Shown piece after piece: positions 42,167 through 51,166 of a stretch of DNA of 64,000 nucleotides. Each line of letters opens with the position of its first letter. The first letter of the stretch is position 1. The translations under genes were made by a program, and so were the position numbers. The stretch is from an uncultured SAR116 cluster alpha proteobacterium (GTDB lineage Bacteria; Pseudomonadota; Alphaproteobacteria; Puniceispirillales; Marisalimonadaceae): the NCBI GenBank assembly GCA_902592615.1, contig CACJFI010000007.1, forward strand, positions 1 to 64,000. Reading direction: 5' to 3'. Under the pieces are notes generated by a model. The model was not told the DNA's origin, did not search any database, and saw nothing but the letters and a program-made list of their open reading frames with translations.

Positions 42167-43579
42167 ATGTACTGTAAAATAAATGATAAGTTTAAAGAAG
42201 AATGTGGTGTCTTTGGTATATTTGGAACTGAAGAAGCCTCTGTTCTAACTACTTTAGGACTTCATTCCCTGCAACATAGAGGTCAAGAAGGTGCAGGAAT
42301 AGTAAGCTTTGATGGAAAAAATTTTAATTCAGTGCGTAAACAGGGTTTAGTAGGAGATAATTTTAACAATAATGATATTTTATCACAGCTTCCTGGTAAA
42401 ACCGCCATAGGCCACGTACGATATTCTACAACCGGTGAGTCTAAACCAGAAAATCTACAACCTCTTTTTGCAAATTTAGCTATTGGTGGCTTTGCATGCG
42501 CACATAATGGAAATTTAACAAACACTTATTCAATTAAAAAAAAATTAGTTGAAAGTGGGTCAATTTTTCAAACCTCATCTGATACTGAAATTATTCTCCA
42601 GTTAGTTGCACGATCACAAAAGAAAAAAATAATTGATAAGCTTATTGACACACTTCATCAAATAAAAGGAGCTTACTCGCTGGTAATCCTAACAAATAAA
42701 AAACTCATTGGTGTAAGAGACCCTTTTGGGATTAGACCATTAGTACTGGGTGATAAAAATGGTTCTCCTGTTTTAGCTTCTGAAACTTGTGCTCTGGATA
42801 TGATTGGAGCAAAATATATTCGGGATATAGAAAATGGTGAGATAGTGGTAATAACTGAAAGTGGTATGGAGTCAATAAAACCATTTAAAAAGATCCCAGA
42901 AAGACCCTGTATTTTTGAGAGAATTTATTTTGCAAGCCCAGATAGTATCGTAGGAAATAAAACAGTTTATACTTATAGAAAAGCTCTTGGTGAACAATTA
43001 GCCATTGAAAATAATATATTTGCAGATGTAATTGTACCAATACCAGATTCTGGGGTTTCTGCAGCTATTGGATTTTCACAAAAGTCAAAGATTCCATTTG
43101 AACTTGGTATAATTAGAAGTCACTATGTTGGTAGAACTTTTATTGAGCCGTCACAAAATATTAGACAATTTGGCGTAAAACTTAAACATAGTGTAAATAG
43201 ATCATGTATTGAAAATAAAAAAGTTATATTAATTGACGACTCAATTGTTAGAGGAACTACAGCTAGCAAAATTGTAAAAATGGTTTACGAAGCAGGAGCA
43301 AAAGAAGTTCATTTAGGAATTTCATGCCCTCCAATTTTACATCCAGATTTTTATGGTATTGATACACCAAACTATAATCAGTTGATTGCTTCTAAATCTA
43401 ATTTAGAGGAAATAACAGAAATGGTTGGGGCTAAGTCGTTATTTTTTCTGTCTTTAGCTGGCACTTATAAAGCGATGGGATGTAAAGAAAGAAACTCTAA
43501 GACACCTCAGTTTACTGATCACTGTTTTACAGGTGAATATCCGATAGATGTAACTGAAATTTTAAATCTCAATAGGTAA
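42167..43579 (+). CDS. purF: amidophosphoribosyltransferase
   Basis: ECGVFGIFG nucleophile Cys; LQHRGQEGAGI; VIPNLIDDSIVRGTT-type PRPP site (VILIDDSIVRGTTASKIV); GISCPP. Confidence 0.97.
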   Translation: MYCKINDKFKEECGVFGIFGTEEASVLTTLGLHSLQHRGQEGAGIVSFDGKNFNSVRKQGLVGDNFNNNDILSQLPGKTAIGHVRYSTTGESKPENLQPLFANLAIGGFACAHNGNLTNTYSIKKKLVESGSIFQTSSDTEIILQLVARSQKKKIIDKLIDTLHQIKGAYSLVILTNKKLIGVRDPFGIRPLVLGDKNGSPVLASETCALDMIGAKYIRDIENGEIVVITESGMESIKPFKKIPERPCIFERIYFASPDSIVGNKTVYTYRKALGEQLAIENNIFADVIVPIPDSGVSAAIGFSQKSKIPFELGIIRSHYVGRTFIEPSQNIRQFGVKLKHSVNRSCIENKKVILIDDSIVRGTTASKIVKMVYEAGAKEVHLGISCPPILHPDFYGIDTPNYNQLIASKSNLEEITEMVGAKSLFFLSLAGTYKAMGCKERNSKTPQFTDHCFTGEYPIDVTEILNLNR

Positions 43580-43580
43580 A

Positions 43581-44294
43581 ATGAATAAAAATAAAAATGC
43601 TCTTATTACGGGTGCGGGAAGTGGAATTGGAGCTGAAATAGCAATTATACTCGCAAAACATAATTTTCATACAATTATCACCGGAAAATCAATATCTAGA
43701 TTAAAAAAAACTGAAAAAAAAATTATTGATAATGGTGGTTCATGTACTGTAGTTGAACTCAATATGAATAATTTTGTTGGCATTGACAAATTAGGTTTAG
43801 AAATATTTAAAAGATGGAAAAAATTAGATATATTAATATCAAATGCTGCAATTCTTGGAACTCTAGGCCCTATACATCATCAAAATAATGATGAGTTCAT
43901 AGAAGTACTTAACGTTAATTTAGTTAGTAATCACAGACTTATTCGATCGTTAGAACCACTTTTGAAAAATAGTGATCAACCAAAAGCTTATTTTATGTCA
44001 TGTACAGTAGCTAATAAAACAAAACCTTTTTGGGGTGCTTATAGTGTCTCTAAAGCATCACTTCAACACCTGGTTAAAATATGGTCTATGGAGAATAAAA
44101 ATAATAATTTATCAATTTCAATTATAAATCCCGGAAAAACAAATACAAAATTAAGAAAACAGGCAATGCCAGGTGAAAATAGTAATAACCTTCAAAACCC
44201 AAAAGATGTTGCAGAGAAAATAAAAGATATTATTTTTTCAAATAAAATTTATAAAGGCGAAGTTATTGATTTATTAAGATCTAAGATGGATTAA
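43581..44294 (+). CDS. SDR family NAD(P)-dependent oxidoreductase
   Basis: ALITGAGSGIGAEIAIIL; ISNAAILG; AYSVSKASLQHLV. Confidence 0.9.
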   Translation: MNKNKNALITGAGSGIGAEIAIILAKHNFHTIITGKSISRLKKTEKKIIDNGGSCTVVELNMNNFVGIDKLGLEIFKRWKKLDILISNAAILGTLGPIHHQNNDEFIEVLNVNLVSNHRLIRSLEPLLKNSDQPKAYFMSCTVANKTKPFWGAYSVSKASLQHLVKIWSMENKNNNLSISIINPGKTNTKLRKQAMPGENSNNLQNPKDVAEKIKDIIFSNKIYKGEVIDLLRSKMD

Positions 44295-44998
44295 TCTTCA
44301 ATTATTACTGGTTCTAAATATGAGAAATAAAAATCAATTTTGTTATCAAATTTTCTAGCAATTTCTTGAGCCTCTTTGTCGCTTTTAGCACAAAAGCTCA
44401 AACTTAACCTAAAGTTATGTAGTCTATAAAAAAATCTTAAAAGATCTATTTGATTAGATCCTACATACCAAGATTTTAATATCCAACCTATGAAAAATAA
44501 CCATGGGGAAATCATAAATAGCATGAAGTAAAAAACCATGGTTATAGAAAAAAAAGTCCATAACCTGTTTTGTAACATCCATAATGGTGGAGCAATACTT
44601 GCAAGAATTGAAGGCGTGGTATTAAGTAATATTGCGACACTTCCCGGTTTTTTATAAATTTCAAATAGAAAATAAAATTCATCTTTTTGGAAATAAGTAT
44701 TTATATTTGAAATTTCTAGTTCAGGTATTGTTTCAGATGTGACATTTTCACAAATCACACCTAAGGGGCCATAAATAAAAGTATTAAAAAAAACTCCTTT
44801 TCTAAATAAAGTAATTACCTTTTTTTCTTTTATTTCAGATAATTCCTTAGATAATTGTTCATAACTTTTGTGTATCATTTCACCATCAAGTGCTATAATG
44901 ACATCACCCTCTTTAAGTTTCATTATAAATGCATTTGAAGATGTTCTTATTGATTTAATCTGGAGAAACGATTTTTCAGTTATAATTTCTTCACTCAT
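44291..44998 (-). CDS. uncharacterised protein: PDZ-like N-terminal region plus DUF2628-like membrane C-terminal region
   Basis: AFIMKLKEGDVIIALDGEMIHKSYEQLSKELSEIKEKKVITLFRKGVFF (PDZ-like); PPLWMLQNRLW...two TM...DLLRFFYRLHNFRLSLSFCAKSDKEAQEIAR (DUF2628-like). Confidence 0.5.
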   Translation of the reverse strand: MSEEIITEKSFLQIKSIRTSSNAFIMKLKEGDVIIALDGEMIHKSYEQLSKELSEIKEKKVITLFRKGVFFNTFIYGPLGVICENVTSETIPELEISNINTYFQKDEFYFLFEIYKKPGSVAILLNTTPSILASIAPPLWMLQNRLWTFFSITMVFYFMLFMISPWLFFIGWILKSWYVGSNQIDLLRFFYRLHNFRLSLSFCAKSDKEAQEIARKFDNKIDFYFSYLEPVIIED

Positions 44999-45031
44999 TT
45001 GATCAAACTCATTTTACAAATATGATTTTAA

Positions 45032-45745
45032 TTATGGGTATTTAATCCTGCTTGTCTTATCCGCAATTTTATTCAAAACATTATTATTTTGTTTTAAAAG
45101 CTTTGAAATTTGTTGTGCTTGTATAGCTTGATTTGCTACAATTTTTTTATAAATAGCTTTGTTGCTTATTTGTTGAATAGCTTTTGATATAGATTTGTTA
45201 TTTGATTTATTTAATTTTTGCATATCTGAAATAAGTTTTTTATTATTATCAATGCTTGCTTGAGTGTTTTTGTTCAATTCATTTACAAGAGTATTTGTAA
45301 TTAACTGTAATTCGGCAACAGTATTTTCATTTGATGTTTGCATTCTCTTTTCTATCTTGTTGAGAGTAACAACCAATTTTTTATTAATTTCTAATAAATC
45401 TCCTTGTTCTTTGATAGCATTATCTAAATTTTTTAATGATGCATTAACTCCATCAACATTCTCTGCAAAAACTACTAGGGCTTCCCTACTGGTTTCTGTC
45501 ATGTTAGTCAATTTGTCAGAAGATTGCATAAATAAAAAGGCGCTTACAGTTATAACTACTAAACCTGATATAATTGACGATAAAAATACGATTGTAGTGT
45601 ATTTATGAATTTGTTTCACCTTAGCCTCCAATTTTTCGTGTGCTTTTTTAACTTTATTATATTCTGAGGTTACATCAGTTGCCGCATCTGCTGCGTCTAA
45701 AGCTAATTTTATGCTTTCTTGAACAGCTTCCATTTTAGTATCCAT
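45032..45745 (-). CDS. uncharacterised single-TM coiled-coil protein
   Basis: 237 aa; TM segment YTTIVFLSSIISGLVVITVSAFLFM followed by long N/K/Q-rich heptad-like region; tail of flagellar operon. Confidence 0.6.
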   Translation of the reverse strand: MDTKMEAVQESIKLALDAADAATDVTSEYNKVKKAHEKLEAKVKQIHKYTTIVFLSSIISGLVVITVSAFLFMQSSDKLTNMTETSREALVVFAENVDGVNASLKNLDNAIKEQGDLLEINKKLVVTLNKIEKRMQTSNENTVAELQLITNTLVNELNKNTQASIDNNKKLISDMQKLNKSNNKSISKAIQQISNKAIYKKIVANQAIQAQQISKLLKQNNNVLNKIADKTSRIKYP

Positions 45746-45787
45746 TTTATTTATCCTGTAATTTTAAGCTAAACAAATATAAAATTA

Positions 45788-45976
45788 TTATTTTTTCTCT
45801 TTTCGATATGCACATTCCATACCAGTTGTACTAAATACTTCTAGTGATGGTATATATTTGGACATGAAACCAAATTTTTTGCATCCCCAAGGCCTTTGTT
45901 TTCTATGAGTAATAAAAAAATAGACACATCCGCGACAAGTGACTCTTTGATTATCATTTTTGATATTCTTCATCAA
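45788..45976 (-). CDS. small four-cysteine protein (family often labelled 'uracil-DNA glycosylase' in databases, from memory)
   Basis: CRGCVYFFITHRKQRPWGCKKFGFMSKYIPSLEVFSTTGMEC: CxxC + C + C arrangement. Confidence 0.65.
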   Translation of the reverse strand: MMKNIKNDNQRVTCRGCVYFFITHRKQRPWGCKKFGFMSKYIPSLEVFSTTGMECAYRKEKK

Positions 45977-45979
45977 AAC

Positions 45980-46210
45980 TTAAACTTTATTTTTTTTTTT
46001 ATTTTTAAATTCTATTAATGTATATATTAAATCAGCAATTTTAAATCTAAAGGCACCTAAAACTGCTGTAAAACCAAAAAACCAATATAATGATGCACTA
46101 AAAATATCACCCTCTTCACGAAGAGAACTTGCTTCAAAATGACATAATAGTGCAGACCAAATAAACATTGCTGTAATAATAATTTGTCCAAATGTTTTTC
46201 TTTTCTTCAC
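45980..46210 (-). CDS. uncharacterised small membrane protein
   Basis: 76 aa, two hydrophobic segments; 14 bp downstream of flhB, 3 bp upstream of next gene. Confidence 0.6.
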   Translation of the reverse strand: MKKRKTFGQIIITAMFIWSALLCHFEASSLREEGDIFSASLYWFFGFTAVLGAFRFKIADLIYTLIEFKNKKKNKV

Positions 46211-46224
46211 ATTACCACCATAAT

Positions 46225-47370
46225 TTATTTAATTATTTTTCCATATTCATCAAAGCTCATATTTTCTGGCATTTCAAATTCAGGATAATCAGTTTCCTCT
46301 CCTCTTTCAATTTTAAAGATATAAGCTAATACAGAGGCAACAGCTGAATAGAGATTTTGAGAAATTTCCTTTCCTATTTCTCCTGTAAAATAAAGAGCCC
46401 TAGCAAGAAGAGGACTTTGAAAAACTGTAACCTTATTCTCATCAGCTAATTTTATTATTTTTTCTGCTATCATTCCTCTTCCCATAGCTAAAATTACTGG
46501 AGCACCTTCTGTACCAACTTCGTATTTTATTGCAACTGCAAAATGCGTTGGGTTAGTTATTACAGCTGAAGCATCTTTTACATTATCGAGCGCGGCTGAC
46601 TGAGTAGCAGCTCTATTAGCAATTTCATTTTGTAATCTTCTAATTTTTTGTTTAACTTCAGGTGATCCATCCGTATCTTTATGCTCATCTTTTACTTCTT
46701 TGATTGTCATTTTTAATTTTTCAACATGTTGGTATTTCTGCCAAATAAAATCAAAAATTGCTATGAAACCTAATACAATTAAAAGCGCAATTGTGAGTTT
46801 AGGAAAGTTGTAAAGTAGATTTGATAGCGCAGAGTATAAATTACGTTCAGATAAATTAATTATATCTTTCATGTTAATATATATAACAAAGAATGTAATC
46901 CCCCCTAATAAGCCAACTTTGAACAATGATTTGATTAGTTCAAACAAACCCTTAGAAGAAAAAATTCTTTTTAAGCCTGATAATAAGTTAATTCTATTTG
47001 ATTTGAATTGAAAAGCTTTCGGGGCAAAATTAATACCTCCAACTGCCATTTGTGTAATTAAAATAATTAGTATTAATGGAACACCAACAATTAAAGTTAT
47101 ATTTATCACATATTTTATTAATTTATTGATGCCATAGGCAGGTGATATATTGGTTATATAATCAAGATCAAACAAGAAAAAAGTTTTCCAAATTGCTAAA
47201 AAATCTCTAGCAAAAAAAGGTATTGAAGACAGAACCATTAAACCCATTATTAATGACGTAAAAACAAACATTTCTTTAGACGATAATACCTGACCATCCT
47301 CAGCCGCTTTATCTAATTTTCTTTGGGATGGTTCTTCGGTTTTATCCTGTGAATTATCTTCTTCAGCCAT
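46225..47370 (-). CDS. flhB: flagellar biosynthesis protein FlhB (start revised to MAEEDNSQDKTEEP)
   Basis: DKTEEPSQRKLDKAAEDGQVLSSKEM; autocleavage motif VITNPTHFAVAIKYE. Confidence 0.97.
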   Translation of the reverse strand: MAEEDNSQDKTEEPSQRKLDKAAEDGQVLSSKEMFVFTSLIMGLMVLSSIPFFARDFLAIWKTFFLFDLDYITNISPAYGINKLIKYVINITLIVGVPLILIILITQMAVGGINFAPKAFQFKSNRINLLSGLKRIFSSKGLFELIKSLFKVGLLGGITFFVIYINMKDIINLSERNLYSALSNLLYNFPKLTIALLIVLGFIAIFDFIWQKYQHVEKLKMTIKEVKDEHKDTDGSPEVKQKIRRLQNEIANRAATQSAALDNVKDASAVITNPTHFAVAIKYEVGTEGAPVILAMGRGMIAEKIIKLADENKVTVFQSPLLARALYFTGEIGKEISQNLYSAVASVLAYIFKIERGEETDYPEFEMPENMSFDEYGKIIK

Positions 47371-47371
47371 T

Positions 47372-48187
47372 TTATGGAGTTCCTTCTTTGAAGGAATGTA
47401 GAACTTCATCAATCAAATTAATTGCCATAGCTGTTAAATCAGAAAAAGCATTTGAAATTGGCACAACCCCCAAATACAAAAAGATAAAAACACTAATTAA
47501 AGCAATTGGGAAGCCAAACGAAAAAAGATTTAGTGATGGGGCAGACCTGGTAATTATACCTATCGAGCACTGTATTAATAATAATCCACCTACAATTGGT
47601 AAACTTATAAGTGCTGCTAGGTAAAACATGTCTCCAACGGTATTTACAGCAACATTACTTACCACAGAAAAGTCAAGAAACAGACCAATTGGTAAGTATA
47701 CATAACTTTCTATAAGAAATTTTAGTAAGTACAAATGACCGTCTAACGATAAAAAACAAGATATAAGAAATAAAGTTAATACTGTACTTAAAACAAGTGT
47801 TTGTCCTCCAGATTGAGGATCAATCATGCTTGACATTGATAATCCTGCTGTAGATGCTATTTTCTCACCTGCAACAGCAGCTGCTGAAAAAAGAATTTTT
47901 AAAATTAATCCTACTGAAAGTCCAATACCTATCTCAGATAATAAAAGTATAAATAAATTAAAACTTTCCATATTTTGTATCTCTGGTACTTCAATGACAG
48001 GAAATAAAAATGCAGTTAAACTTATACTTGCAACAATTCTTACCTGTAAAGGTATTCCCCCTAATGAAAAAAAAGGTGCACTAATTAAAAATGAAGTAAT
48101 ACGTAAAGATGCTACAAAAAAAATTACTATATATTGGTATAAATTAAATAAATTAATTCCAGGTAAAGCAAACTCTATTCCATTCAT
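47372..48187 (-). CDS. fliR: flagellar biosynthetic protein FliR
   Basis: Multi-TM SpaR/FliR family; GGIPLQVRIVASISLTAFLFPV; SMIDPQSGGQTLVLSTVLTLF; between fliQ and flhB. Confidence 0.95.
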   Translation of the reverse strand: MNGIEFALPGINLFNLYQYIVIFFVASLRITSFLISAPFFSLGGIPLQVRIVASISLTAFLFPVIEVPEIQNMESFNLFILLLSEIGIGLSVGLILKILFSAAAVAGEKIASTAGLSMSSMIDPQSGGQTLVLSTVLTLFLISCFLSLDGHLYLLKFLIESYVYLPIGLFLDFSVVSNVAVNTVGDMFYLAALISLPIVGGLLLIQCSIGIITRSAPSLNLFSFGFPIALISVFIFLYLGVVPISNAFSDLTAMAINLIDEVLHSFKEGTP

Positions 48188-48205
48188 GACAAATTTCTTT
48201 CGTAT

Positions 48206-48478
48206 TTAATTTTGTCCTACACCGGCGACCTGGTCAAAAATAAAATTAAAGTAATCAACAAGTCCCATCATAAAAAAGTTACCTAATAATCCTATACCTA
48301 ACATTACTACGATCACTTTTGGTACAAAACTAAGTGTCATTTCATTAATTGATGTTGCAGCTTGAATAATACCTATCAAAAGACCTATACCGAGTGCTAA
48401 AGCTAAGATAGGACCTGAAACAAGTAAAACCTGATAAAAAGCCATACTCAACATACTAATATTCTCATCAAAGTTCAT
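48206..48478 (-). CDS. fliQ: flagellar biosynthetic protein FliQ (start revised)
   Basis: ALALGIGLLIGIIQAATSINEMTLSFVPKVIVVML. Confidence 0.95.
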   Translation of the reverse strand: MNFDENISMLSMAFYQVLLVSGPILALALGIGLLIGIIQAATSINEMTLSFVPKVIVVMLGIGLLGNFFMMGLVDYFNFIFDQVAGVGQN

Positions 48479-48480
48479 TT

Positions 48481-49335
48481 TTAACCTGCCGAAAAAGTGC
48501 TTACTAAAGAACCAACTGTCATGCTCCATCCATCAACTAAAACAAATAATAATAACTTAAATGGAAGTGCAACTAACATTGGAGATAACATCATCATTCC
48601 AAGTGACATTAAAATAGACGAAATCACCATATCAATAACTAAAAAGGGTAAAAATAAAAGAAACCCTATTTGAAATGCAGTTTTAAGTTCACTAGTCATA
48701 AATGCTGGAAGAGCTATTCTGAAGGGAATATCAGAAATTTTATCAAATTTTTCTAAGCCAGCTAATTCAGTGAACATTATTAAGTCTGTTTTTCTTGTAT
48801 TTTTAACCATAAACTGTTTCATTTCACTACTCGCTGTTTCAATAGCTTGTTCTGCAGGTAATTTTTTTTCCATATACGGTACTGCTGCATTCTCGTAAAC
48901 ATTATTAAATGTTGGAGCCATTATAAAAAAAGTTAAAAACAGAGATATTGCTACTAATACTTGATTAGGAGGCGTTTGTTGAGTGCCCAATGCTTGACGA
49001 AGAATTGACATAACAATAATTATTCTTGTAAAACTGGTCATTCCGAGCACTAAAGATGGTAAAACCGTCAAAGCTGTCATTAATAGTAAAATTTGTAAAG
49101 GAAATGAATATTCAGTTGTATCACCGTTGGTTGATACATTTAATGCAGGAAAGCCAGAAGCAAAAGTTTCTCCAACAGCTTGTAAAGGAAATCCACTAAT
49201 TAAAATCAAAACAATTAAAAAAGATAATTTTTTTAATAAATTTTTTATATTCTTATGAATTACTTCTTTTGTATGAAAAAAACATAGTGTTTTCTTTGCT
49301 TTTGGACAAATTGCTCTAATCATTTTTATTACCAT
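48481..49335 (-). CDS. fliP: flagellar biosynthetic protein FliP
   Basis: SFTRIIIVMSILRQALGTQQTPPNQVLVAISLFLTFFIMAPTF; IGFLLFLPFLVIDMVISSILMSLGMMMLSP. Confidence 0.97.
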   Translation of the reverse strand: MVIKMIRAICPKAKKTLCFFHTKEVIHKNIKNLLKKLSFLIVLILISGFPLQAVGETFASGFPALNVSTNGDTTEYSFPLQILLLMTALTVLPSLVLGMTSFTRIIIVMSILRQALGTQQTPPNQVLVAISLFLTFFIMAPTFNNVYENAAVPYMEKKLPAEQAIETASSEMKQFMVKNTRKTDLIMFTELAGLEKFDKISDIPFRIALPAFMTSELKTAFQIGFLLFLPFLVIDMVISSILMSLGMMMLSPMLVALPFKLLLFVLVDGWSMTVGSLVSTFSAG

Positions 49336-49732
49336 TTTTATGAGCCGTTAATAAATCTGATATATTCACATGTTGAAGAGGTTTAGAAATCTTTGATTTT
49401 TCTTGCATACGGATATTTTTAGATGATGACTGTTCTGCAGCTTTTAAATTGGAATTACTTATATCAAATTTAGATTTATCAATTTGTATTAACGATCCCC
49501 TACCAGACTTATGACCTACAAAGAAAAATTTTTCTTGGTCAATTTTAAATACATAAACTAGAAAACCATTGTTTAGAGGCATTTGATTTACTACCTCAAA
49601 ACTATTTTCTTTTTTTATTATTTTTTTTAGGTGACCACTTTTTTTCTTAATAATAAATGCAATAGCACCTAACACTAATAAAAATGCAATTACAACAATA
49701 ACTGTAGTGAAGTCGGGGACTGATTGTGACAT
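49316..49732 (-). CDS. fliO: FliO-like flagellar biosynthesis protein
   Basis: N-terminal TM, basic/beta domain (VYVFKIDQEKFFFVGHKSG); directly upstream of fliP. Confidence 0.75.
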   Translation of the reverse strand: MSQSVPDFTTVIVVIAFLLVLGAIAFIIKKKSGHLKKIIKKENSFEVVNQMPLNNGFLVYVFKIDQEKFFFVGHKSGRGSLIQIDKSKFDISNSNLKAAEQSSSKNIRMQEKSKISKPLQHVNISDLLTAHKNGNKND

Positions 49733-49760
49733 ATTAATTTTCCTTAATTTTTATAAAGGA

Positions 49761-49776
49761 AGCAAGAAACATGCCA
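49761..49776 (-). promoter_or_regulatory. sigma-54 promoter (-24/-12) upstream of fliOPQR-flhB operon
   Basis: Minus strand TGGCATGTTTCTTGCT: GG and GC at the correct spacing (TGGC-N7-8-TTGCW); predicted TSS about 18 nt before fliO ATG. Confidence 0.85.
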
Positions 49777-49840
49777 TCAATAAGTTTATTTGTTAAGTCA
49801 TTGTTTTTAATTAATTATTTTAATGTCAATTTTTTGTAAT

Positions 49841-50161
49841 TTATAATTTTTGCACTCGGTGTTCTGGATTTGCAACTTCTGTAAATCTGATCCCAAACCT
49901 TTCGCCAACCATAACCACTTCACCTTTGGCAATTTGTACTCCATTTGCTAAAATATCCAATGGGTCACCTGCTAATCTTTCTAATTCTACCACTGATCCT
50001 TCATTAAGTCTTAAAAGATCTCTTATCTTAAGCTCCGTTGAACCAACTTCAACAGTAAGTTTAACTTCAATATTTTCTAAAACCTTGAGATTATCTAGCC
50101 CAGCATTATCTGTAACTGTTTCTTCAACTTTAGCTTCTGCCTCAGCTTCATTTTCTGCCAT
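49841..50161 (-). CDS. fliN: flagellar motor switch protein FliN
   Basis: VKLTVEVGSTELKIRDLLRLNEGSVVELERLAGDPLDILANGVQIAKGEVVMVGERFGIRFTEV. Confidence 0.97.
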   Translation of the reverse strand: MAENEAEAEAKVEETVTDNAGLDNLKVLENIEVKLTVEVGSTELKIRDLLRLNEGSVVELERLAGDPLDILANGVQIAKGEVVMVGERFGIRFTEVANPEHRVQKL

Positions 50162-50179
50162 AAAATTACTCCTAAATTA

Positions 50180-51148
50180 TTATAATCTATTTTTTAAACT
50201 AACTGCAACTTGTCCGTTTGTTTCCCCAATTTCAGCTTTAAATAAAATTTTGTCATTTACAAAAAAATCTACTCCATCAACTGGTGGTAAATTCATTAAG
50301 TCTCCCTCTTTAAATTTAATGAGGCTAGATAGTGAAACAGATGGTTCACTCAAAATTGCTGATACCGGAAGTGGAATATTCAATACCGATTTTTCTAAGC
50401 GTTCTCTCCAGCTTGTATCATCGTTAATTATGTCGCTTTGAACCCTAGAACGTAATAAAGAAGCGATTGGTTTTAAAGTTTGTAAAGGATAGATTATATC
50501 AAATGAAGCTGAGTCAACGTTTGGAAGTTGAACAACAAAAGAGCATATAATTACTGAATCTGATGATTCAACTAAAGTTGCAAATTGTGGATTAATTTCT
50601 CTACTTTGATGCTTAATTGTTATCGGCATAAGATCTTTCCAAGCATTTTCAAGGCATTGGGTAATTCCACTTGATACTATTTCAATTATTCTGTCTTCAG
50701 TTGCAGTAAACTCTGCCTTGGCTGAGGGAAAATTAGCCAATTTACCTCCATAATAACAATTTGTTAAAACGCTAATAAAAGAGGGTTCAAGCACAAGTAA
50801 CATTGATCCTCTTAGTTCATCAATCCTGCTTGTGCTCAAACTCATAAAACTATTAAGTCCTGCACTATATTCATCATATGTTTTAACTTCTGGAGGGAAT
50901 GGGTTAATTTTTGGTTGCAATCTTATCATAGGTAGAAATATACTTCTAACTAATCGAGCAAATCTCTCATTAATCAACCTTAAAGCATAGTAATCACCAA
51001 GAAGTTCTAAGTTATCTGACCCAAATGCAAAGTCTGTAACTTCAACATCATTATTAAATCCCGAGTTTGCTGTAATTTCTCCAGATTGCAGACCTTCCAT
51101 TAAAGCTGAGACTTCGTCAGAAGATAATTTTCTAGATGTATTTGACAT
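50180..51148 (-). CDS. fliM: flagellar motor switch protein FliM
   Basis: LSSDEVSALMEGL N-terminus; NLELLGDYYALRLINERFARLVRSIFL; SpoA-type C-terminus. Confidence 0.95.
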   Translation of the reverse strand: MSNTSRKLSSDEVSALMEGLQSGEITANSGFNNDVEVTDFAFGSDNLELLGDYYALRLINERFARLVRSIFLPMIRLQPKINPFPPEVKTYDEYSAGLNSFMSLSTSRIDELRGSMLLVLEPSFISVLTNCYYGGKLANFPSAKAEFTATEDRIIEIVSSGITQCLENAWKDLMPITIKHQSREINPQFATLVESSDSVIICSFVVQLPNVDSASFDIIYPLQTLKPIASLLRSRVQSDIINDDTSWRERLEKSVLNIPLPVSAILSEPSVSLSSLIKFKEGDLMNLPPVDGVDFFVNDKILFKAEIGETNGQVAVSLKNRL

Positions 51149-51166
51149 TAATTGATAAATCCTAAT

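Noticed and set aside
47328-47624. Plus-strand ORFs opposite fliR/flhB (47328-47624, 47826-48209)
   Set aside because: Antisense to conserved export-apparatus genes, no independent support.
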